From assembly GCA_003086435.1 (NCBI GenBank), contig QEFD01000210.1:1-10961 (forward strand): DNA of 10,961 nucleotides. Direction: 5' to 3'. This document shows, in pieces, positions 6,775 to 10,961 of this stretch; position 1 is the first letter of the stretch; each line of letters begins with the position of its first letter. Both the position numbers and the translations under genes were made by a program. Origin of the DNA: Acidianus hospitalis (GTDB taxonomy: Archaea > Thermoproteota > Thermoprotei_A > Sulfolobales > Sulfolobaceae). The notes beneath the pieces were generated by a model that did no database searches, was not told the DNA's origin, and saw only the letters and a program-made list of their open reading frames with translations.

Positions 6775-7227
6775 TGTACTAGTTATTAATAGCTCGGCAG
6801 TTGTAGGATCGTAGTTCCAATTAGCAGGTAATTTTCCAATTTCTTTATAATAGTCAACTAGTCTTCTTATTTTAGACTCAATTTCCTCAAGGCCTTTTTT
6901 AGATACTTTATCCTTAGGATATTCTGTCAAATGCCTCCTTACATTAACTGCTTTTCTAATTAGATTAAATAAGTCTTCTGGAATTTTGGGGGCCAAGCCT
7001 TTTTCCTCAAGTATTTGTGTTAACTTTTTACCAGTTATTTGCTTAACTAAAGGTACACCGTATTGATCTCTTAATATTACTCCTATCATACTAGGTCCGT
7101 ATCCTCTCTTTGCTAATTCTTCTACCAACATTTCAACTTCTTCTCTAGTGAACCTAACCCATTTAGGAGCTCCAGCTCTTACTGGTCTAGTAGAGTGAGA
7201 TTTTCCTCTGGCTCTCTTCTTATTCAT
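6769..7227 (-). CDS. rps15: 30S ribosomal protein S15 (archaeal S15/eukaryotic uS15 type)
   Basis: Small-subunit protein binding the central domain of 16S rRNA. It has 152 residues, the archaeal/eukaryotic length (bacterial S15 is about 89). The N-terminal extension is [11 protein letters not shown], followed by [39 protein letters not shown] (shown here as a region, residues about 21-59). The C-terminal S15 helical core carries KAVNVRRHL and [14 protein letters not shown], and ends in the typical [12 protein letters not shown]. The ATG at 7227 has GTGAT five bases upstream. It lies 33 bases after the MetE C-terminal gene on the same strand and is probably the last gene of that operon. No strong separate promoter is visible in the gap. 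Confidence 0.95.
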   Translation of the reverse strand: MNKKRARGKSHSTRPVRAGAPKWVRFTREEVEMLVEELAKRGYGPSMIGVILRDQYGVPLVKQITGKKLTQILEEKGLAPKIPEDLFNLIRKAVNVRRHLTEYPKDKVSKKGLEEIESKIRRLVDYYKEIGKLPANWNYDPTTAELLITSTS

Positions 7228-7260
7228 AGCTAATCACTAGCTTATTTTACTACATACATT

Positions 7261-8244
7261 CTACTTTTTAAGTTCTTCCCTTACCATCTTTGTACCTTTT
7301 ACCATGTTTACTAATTTCTGAAAAGCTATGCTTCTAGGAAGTAGCTTTAGTCCACAATCTGGATTAATCCATATCTTTTCTGCAGGGAAATATTTCAGCG
7401 AATTTTTAATATCTTTAGCAACTTCTTCTGCAGATTCTACTCGTCTACTATGAACGTCTATTACTCCTAATCCGAGCTCCTTTTCATAATCGTATTTTTT
7501 AAATAATTCCAGATATCTGTAATTATATATTTTTAGAGCAAAATTTATTTGATCGACCTTAAACTCGTTCAAGTACGGAGCAACTATTCTATAATCGCCA
7601 TAACATATATGAACAACTAATTTAGCATTAATTCCCTTTACAGCTTCGTTTACTGCTTCTACTGCCCAACTAACATCTTTCTTATTAGAATGTATTGCAG
7701 GTTCGTCTATTTGTATTATTCTTGCACCAGCGTCTACCAAATTATGTAATTCTTTGTTTATAATTTTAGCTAGATCGAATACTAAATCTTTCATATCCTT
7801 ATAATATTCATTATATGACCAATAGGCAATAGTATATGGACCTGTAATAGTTATCTTAACATTTGGAGTATATGATACTGACTTAGTATAGTTAAACTCG
7901 TCCACTAAAAGTGGTGATTTATATTCTATTTTTCCTACAACTGCTGGCTTTCTATAATACGCAGTACCCCATACCCTTACAGGACCGTAAAACTTGAAAC
8001 CGCCTAATCTTTCAGCGAAATATTCAACCATTTCATCTCTTTTTACTTCCCCATCTGTTGGAACGTCAATTCCTGCCAAATAATGATCATGAAGAACTGC
8101 TAGTGCGGCGTCATTAAATGCCTCAGTTAATTCCTCATCTGAAACCTTTCCAGCTTTATGTAACCTTATTGCTTCTCTTAACCACTTTGGTCTAGGATAA
8201 CTACCTATTACAGTTGTGGGTAGGATAGGTAACTCGTCCATCAT
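7261..8244 (-). CDS. metE: Methionine synthase, MetE C-terminal catalytic domain as a separate protein (core-MetE-like)
   Basis: Methyl transfer to homocysteine to give methionine. The 327-residue protein corresponds to the C-terminal barrel of cobalamin-independent MetE. Homocysteine-binding elements are present: VIGSYPRP (12-19), [13 protein letters not shown] (64-76, matching the E. coli Glu484 region) and IQIDEPAI (D180, matching Asp599). Zinc ligands H212 and C214 (HIC) and C297 (NPDCGLK) are present with E. coli spacing. The fourth ligand position (E. coli Glu665, 24 residues after the His) is A236 here. The start overlaps the previous stop (ATGATG, two possible Met codons) with AAGGTGAT just upstream. 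The methyl donor is unknown: the paired N-terminal-like protein could supply a pterin-binding site, whereas stand-alone archaeal core enzymes can use methylcobalamin. Family secure; donor open. Confidence 0.92.
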   Translation of the reverse strand: MMDELPILPTTVIGSYPRPKWLREAIRLHKAGKVSDEELTEAFNDAALAVLHDHYLAGIDVPTDGEVKRDEMVEYFAERLGGFKFYGPVRVWGTAYYRKPAVVGKIEYKSPLLVDEFNYTKSVSYTPNVKITITGPYTIAYWSYNEYYKDMKDLVFDLAKIINKELHNLVDAGARIIQIDEPAIHSNKKDVSWAVEAVNEAVKGINAKLVVHICYGDYRIVAPYLNEFKVDQINFALKIYNYRYLELFKKYDYEKELGLGVIDVHSRRVESAEEVAKDIKNSLKYFPAEKIWINPDCGLKLLPRSIAFQKLVNMVKGTKMVREELKK

Positions 8245-9200
8245 TGTATCACCTTCTTTAAAAGCATTAATTTTTTCTTAGCTATCTTCTCTGGTATAAA
8301 GTCCATTAAACTTGCGTTACCAATCATAATTTCTTTAGCTCCTTTTTCCTTAGCCTTCTCTATCATCCTTCTTATAGTACTTATTCTTTCCATCTTAGTA
8401 TTCCTAGTGTTTAAAACTCCTAGGAAGACGTTCTTATCCTTGAAATATTTGTATATATTAGCTAACTTCTTTTTATTCTCTATTACGTCTACACCATAAT
8501 TTTCTACTGGCAGGGAAAATAAATATGGAAGTCTTTTATTTAAAACCTCAAAATAGGAAATAACTAATGTAGTCTTTCTGATACCTTTAAGCATGCTTTC
8601 GTAGGCTGAAGAAAGCTTATCCAGAATTTCCTTTTTAATACCCTTAGAGAAGAGTGAAGGTTCGTGTATTTCTATCATGTCAACTTTGCTTTCTATTCCT
8701 TTTATAACTTCATTAACTACAGAAGAGTAGGTAAATAACAATTCTTCCACATTATGATAGTATTCGTCTTGCGATAATTCAACGTAAGTTAAAGGTCCCA
8801 ATATTACTGCACTTAAACCAGTTTTTAAGCCAAGTTTCTTCATCATCTCTCTATCAACTTCTAGAATGTTTTTATATTCATCTTTAGGAGTTAATTTGGA
8901 CTTTATTACAGCTTTCCTATAATAAAAGTTATTATCAAAAAATCTCATTAGCTCTCCTTTTTCCTGGCCATTAATGTATGAGAAAGTTAAATCTACTATA
9001 TCATCCCATCTAAATAAGCCATCGGTAGTGCATTCTGGATTAACATCTTTTACAATATTGAAGAATTTTTCCTCTTCTTTTAGAATTGCGTTCTCCAATT
9101 TATCTTGAGATATTTTTCCTGACCTATATCTAGATATTGTCTTACCTAATGCAAGAGATTTTGGATAGCTTCCTATTATACACGCCTTAAATTCTATCAC
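8241..9200 (-). CDS. MetE N-terminal-domain-like protein
   Basis: A 319-residue barrel related to the N-terminal half of cobalamin-independent methionine synthase, which in MetE binds the folate tail and has no catalytic zinc. Matching segments in order are FRWDDIVDL (E. coli FAWYDHVL), [10 protein letters not shown] (FNTNYHYM), [15 protein letters not shown] (PVLLGPVTW), [10 protein letters not shown] (VQIDEPAL), [18 protein letters not shown] (TYFEGVTPNL...LPV) and [13 protein letters not shown] (GLINGRNVWRADL). The zinc motif HXC is replaced by SYF, and the NPDCG cysteine is absent, so it is not itself a methyltransferase of this type. The start is GTG inside the PCNA3 stop (GTGA), and the end overlaps the catalytic gene (ATGA), so the two halves are probably made in step. 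Most likely it is the pterin-binding partner of the next protein; this is inference. Confidence 0.85.
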   Translation of the reverse strand: MIEFKACIIGSYPKSLALGKTISRYRSGKISQDKLENAILKEEEKFFNIVKDVNPECTTDGLFRWDDIVDLTFSYINGQEKGELMRFFDNNFYYRKAVIKSKLTPKDEYKNILEVDREMMKKLGLKTGLSAVILGPLTYVELSQDEYYHNVEELLFTYSSVVNEVIKGIESKVDMIEIHEPSLFSKGIKKEILDKLSSAYESMLKGIRKTTLVISYFEVLNKRLPYLFSLPVENYGVDVIENKKKLANIYKYFKDKNVFLGVLNTRNTKMERISTIRRMIEKAKEKGAKEIMIGNASLMDFIPEKIAKKKLMLLKKVIQ

Positions 9201-9934
9201 CCCATCTGTGGAGCAAGTAAGTATATTACATTACCGCCAGATTCCATATTAAACTGTATCTGTAATGGTTTCTGATCAGAGAACGAGATTTTCATTAAGC
9301 CAGAAAGCTTTGTTAAAGCTAATATATCGTCTAAATAATCACAAGAGTAAGTAGACTCAGCAGGCTTTGATAACTCAATATCTTGTAACCCTCCAGATTC
9401 TTTTGTAAATTCTACTTCTACATCGGTTTCAGATTTGCTCTTTAGAGTAATACCGTTCTCATCTGCTTTAAATAATATGGTATCACTTACTGCCGAAATT
9501 TGACTTACTGCCTTTTTGAATCCAGAAGAATTTATACTCGCATTCACATCAAATTCTAAATTAAGTTCTGGAACTTCAGGAGGAGAAACGTCTAGATTTC
9601 TAACAACATAGTCTCTATTAAAACCTCCAGAAATTCTTATTATAACTTGTGAAGGATCATTAGCTTCTAGCTCTATTGATTCTTTTCTCTTAGAAGTGGA
9701 TAAAATCTTTAGAAGATATTGAGTATTAAAACCGAAATTAAACTCCTCCTGAACATCATAGTCTTTAAACGCCTCTTTAGGAATTTGGAGTTTTACTAAC
9801 GAAATATGAGCCCTATCTATTGCTACTAATTCTACTCCATCCGGTTTTATCTTTAATGACGCCTCATCGACTAACTTTGCTAAGGCAGTTAGTATATTCT
9901 TAAAGTCTCTTACATCATCATAAGAAAACTTCAT
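9197..9934 (-). CDS. pcn3: DNA polymerase sliding clamp subunit 3 (PCNA3)
   Basis: One subunit of the heterotrimeric Sulfolobales sliding clamp, which tethers DNA polymerase, FEN1, ligase and other factors to DNA. It has 245 residues, the usual length. It most resembles the PCNA3 paralogue as I recall it: [11 protein letters not shown] near the N-terminus, [40 protein letters not shown], a central linker around [28 protein letters not shown] and C-terminal [11 protein letters not shown] chose ATG at 9934 over an ATG five codons earlier (9949), because clamp proteins begin with MKxxYDD and 9934 sits 28 bases from the TATA-like element, as a leaderless start should. It is the first gene of the PCNA3-MetE-N-MetE-C-S15 operon, and its stop overlaps the next start. 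PCNA1 and PCNA2 are not in this window. Confidence 0.92.
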   Translation of the reverse strand: MKFSYDDVRDFKNILTALAKLVDEASLKIKPDGVELVAIDRAHISLVKLQIPKEAFKDYDVQEEFNFGFNTQYLLKILSTSKRKESIELEANDPSQVIIRISGGFNRDYVVRNLDVSPPEVPELNLEFDVNASINSSGFKKAVSQISAVSDTILFKADENGITLKSKSETDVEVEFTKESGGLQDIELSKPAESTYSCDYLDDILALTKLSGLMKISFSDQKPLQIQFNMESGGNVIYLLAPQMG

Positions 9935-9956
9935 GACTGAATTTAACATAAACTAT

Positions 9957-9967
9957 ACATTTATTTC
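9957..9967. promoter_or_regulatory. Shared TATA-like element for divergent PCNA3 and cbiA
   Basis: The sequence ACATTTATTTC, read GAAATAAATGT on the minus strand, is centred near 9962. That is about 26 bases before the cbiA ATG (9988) and about 28 before the PCNA3 ATG (9934), the distance for leaderless transcription in both directions. The match to the TATA consensus is weaker than at 5927. TATAC (9954-9958) and TATAAT (9982-9987) are nearby but lie at unsuitable distances. Confidence 0.5.
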
Positions 9968-9987
9968 TTTTTCTCATTAGGTATAAT

Positions 9988-10961
9988 ATGACTCACATAC
10001 CTAGAATTTTAATTTCATCAGATAGAAGCGATTCTGGAAAAACACTTATTTCATCTGGTTTAATGAGAGCGTTATCTAAAAGAATTAAAGTTAGACCATT
10101 CAAAGCCGGCCCAGATTTTATAGATACTGGATATCACAAGATTGCAACAAGAGGGATTCCCTCAATAAATTTAGATTTATTTATAATGGGAAAGGAGAAC
10201 GTTATTAACAGCCTAATAAAATATTCGAAAGGATATGATATATCTATAATAGAAGGAGTAATGGGCCTCTATGATGGAATAGGACTAGATTATAGTACTT
10301 ATCAGTTATCAGAAATAACAAAAACTCCAATAATTTTAATCATAAACTGTGAAAATATAGGTAGTACAGCAGGAGCAATAATTAAGGGACTTAAAGATTA
10401 TGGAAATGCAAAAATAGCTGGAGTAATATTTAATAAAATCTCTTCTGAAGGTCATTTCAACTATTGCAAAAGTTCTGTAAAGGATACGGAAGTTTTAGGT
10501 TATATTCCGTTCTCAAAGGACGTAATAGTGCCATCTAGGCACTTAGGACTTTATACTACTGAGGATTATAACCCAGAGAAAGCAATTAATACAATATCTA
10601 AGTTACTCGAGGAATATGTAGACATAGATAAAATAATGGAAATAGCTAATTCTGCCGAAGATTTGCCTGAAGTTAGCGATTTAGAAATACAAGATACTGA
10701 GAAGAAAGTAGCAGCAATAGCTTACGACGCGGCTTTTAATTTTTACTATCAAGAGAATATAGACATATTAAAACGAAAATTCCAAATAAAATTCTTTAGT
10801 CCATTAAATGGCGAAACAGTTGAAGATCCAGATTTAATTTATATAGGCGGAGGTTATCCGGAACTTTACTTAAAAGAGTTAGAATCTTCTATAACGTCCA
10901 GTTGGATAAAAAAGGAGTCATATAAGGGAACAAAAATTCTAGCAGAATGCGGAGGATTAAT
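9988..10961 (+). CDS. cbiA: Cobyrinate a,c-diamide synthase (3' truncated by window)
   Basis: ATP- and glutamine-dependent amidation of the a and c side chains of cobyrinate in cobalamin synthesis. 324 residues are visible with no stop; the family is about 430-460, so roughly a quarter is missing. The N-terminal P-loop domain has [10 protein letters not shown] (10-19), [12 protein letters not shown] (39-50) and EGVMGLYDG (89-97), all typical of CbiA/CobB. The class I amidotransferase domain begins with IYIGGGYPE (284-292) and reaches AECGGL (319-324), where C321 should be the catalytic Cys. The window ends three residues later. The start is the ATG at 9988, probably leaderless. A role as Ni-sirohydrochlorin synthase (CfbB) is unlikely outside methanogens. 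Together with cbiX at 5958 it indicates de novo corrin synthesis. Confidence 0.93.
   Translation, partial: MTHIPRILISSDRSDSGKTLISSGLMRALSKRIKVRPFKAGPDFIDTGYHKIATRGIPSINLDLFIMGKENVINSLIKYSKGYDISIIEGVMGLYDGIGLDYSTYQLSEITKTPIILIINCENIGSTAGAIIKGLKDYGNAKIAGVIFNKISSEGHFNYCKSSVKDTEVLGYIPFSKDVIVPSRHLGLYTTEDYNPEKAINTISKLLEEYVDIDKIMEIANSAEDLPEVSDLEIQDTEKKVAAIAYDAAFNFYYQENIDILKRKFQIKFFSPLNGETVEDPDLIYIGGGYPELYLKELESSITSSWIKKESYKGTKILAECGGL

Noticed and set aside
7261..9200. Split metE as a single gene broken by a frameshift or nonsense mutation
   Set aside because: The two parts correspond to separate homologous barrels, each begins with its own family N-terminal GSYP-type motif, and the second has its own ribosome binding site and ATGA overlap. 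This is an organised gene pair.
9935..9949. ATG at 9949 as the PCNA3 start
   Set aside because: It gives a five-residue extension absent from PCNA proteins and is only about 13 bases from the TATA-like element. The ATG at 9934 fits both criteria better.

Overview
The window comes from an AT-rich crenarchaeon of the order Sulfolobales. The evidence is protein-level: aIF2-gamma, S6e (with a long N-terminal region), PCNA subunit 3 and RNase HI all resemble Sulfolobus/Saccharolobus/Sulfurisphaera/Acidianus proteins as I remember them. The promoter style also fits, with leaderless genes 26-28 bases after a TATA box and GGTGA-type ribosome binding sites inside operons. The genus cannot be fixed from the sequence alone. 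This is chromosomal housekeeping DNA. No insertion sequence, CRISPR array, tRNA or rRNA was found.

Layout. (1) Positions 2-2307, plus strand: the 3' part of a Cdc48/p97-type AAA ATPase gene, overlapping by ATGA with apgM (archaeal phosphoglycerate mutase). (2) Positions about 2301-2355: a GC-rich, textbook-geometry C/D box sRNA, not an open reading frame. Its C box contains the apgM stop codon and its D box abuts the stop codon of the convergent gene. (3) Positions 2353-5888, minus strand: a six-gene information-processing operon, read S6e, aIF2-gamma, PIN-domain nuclease, Rpo7 (RpoE1), Spt4 (RpoE2), GTP-dependent dephospho-CoA kinase. Gaps are short or the genes overlap, and three of the six genes can only start at TTG. 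(4) Positions 5958-6774, plus strand: cbiX (small cobalt chelatase) and rnhA (RNase HI). These diverge from S6e over one shared TATA box and end stop-to-stop against S15. (5) Positions 6769-9934, minus strand: an operon read PCNA3, MetE N-terminal-like protein, MetE C-terminal (catalytic) protein, S15. The first three are coupled by GTGA and ATGA overlaps. (6) Positions 9988-10961, plus strand: cbiA (cobyrinate a,c-diamide synthase), cut off by the window edge at its amidotransferase cysteine. It diverges from PCNA3, again over one centrally placed TATA-like element.

Themes. Most genes serve translation, transcription and replication (S6e, S15, aIF2-gamma, Rpo7, Spt4, PCNA3, RNase HI). The metabolic genes touch glycolysis (apgM), CoA synthesis, cobalamin synthesis (cbiX, cbiA) and methionine synthesis (split MetE). 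The items most worth a second look are the sRNA fitted exactly between two convergent stop codons, the split methionine synthase whose catalytic half has Ala where MetE has its zinc-ligand Glu, and the two symmetric divergent promoters.
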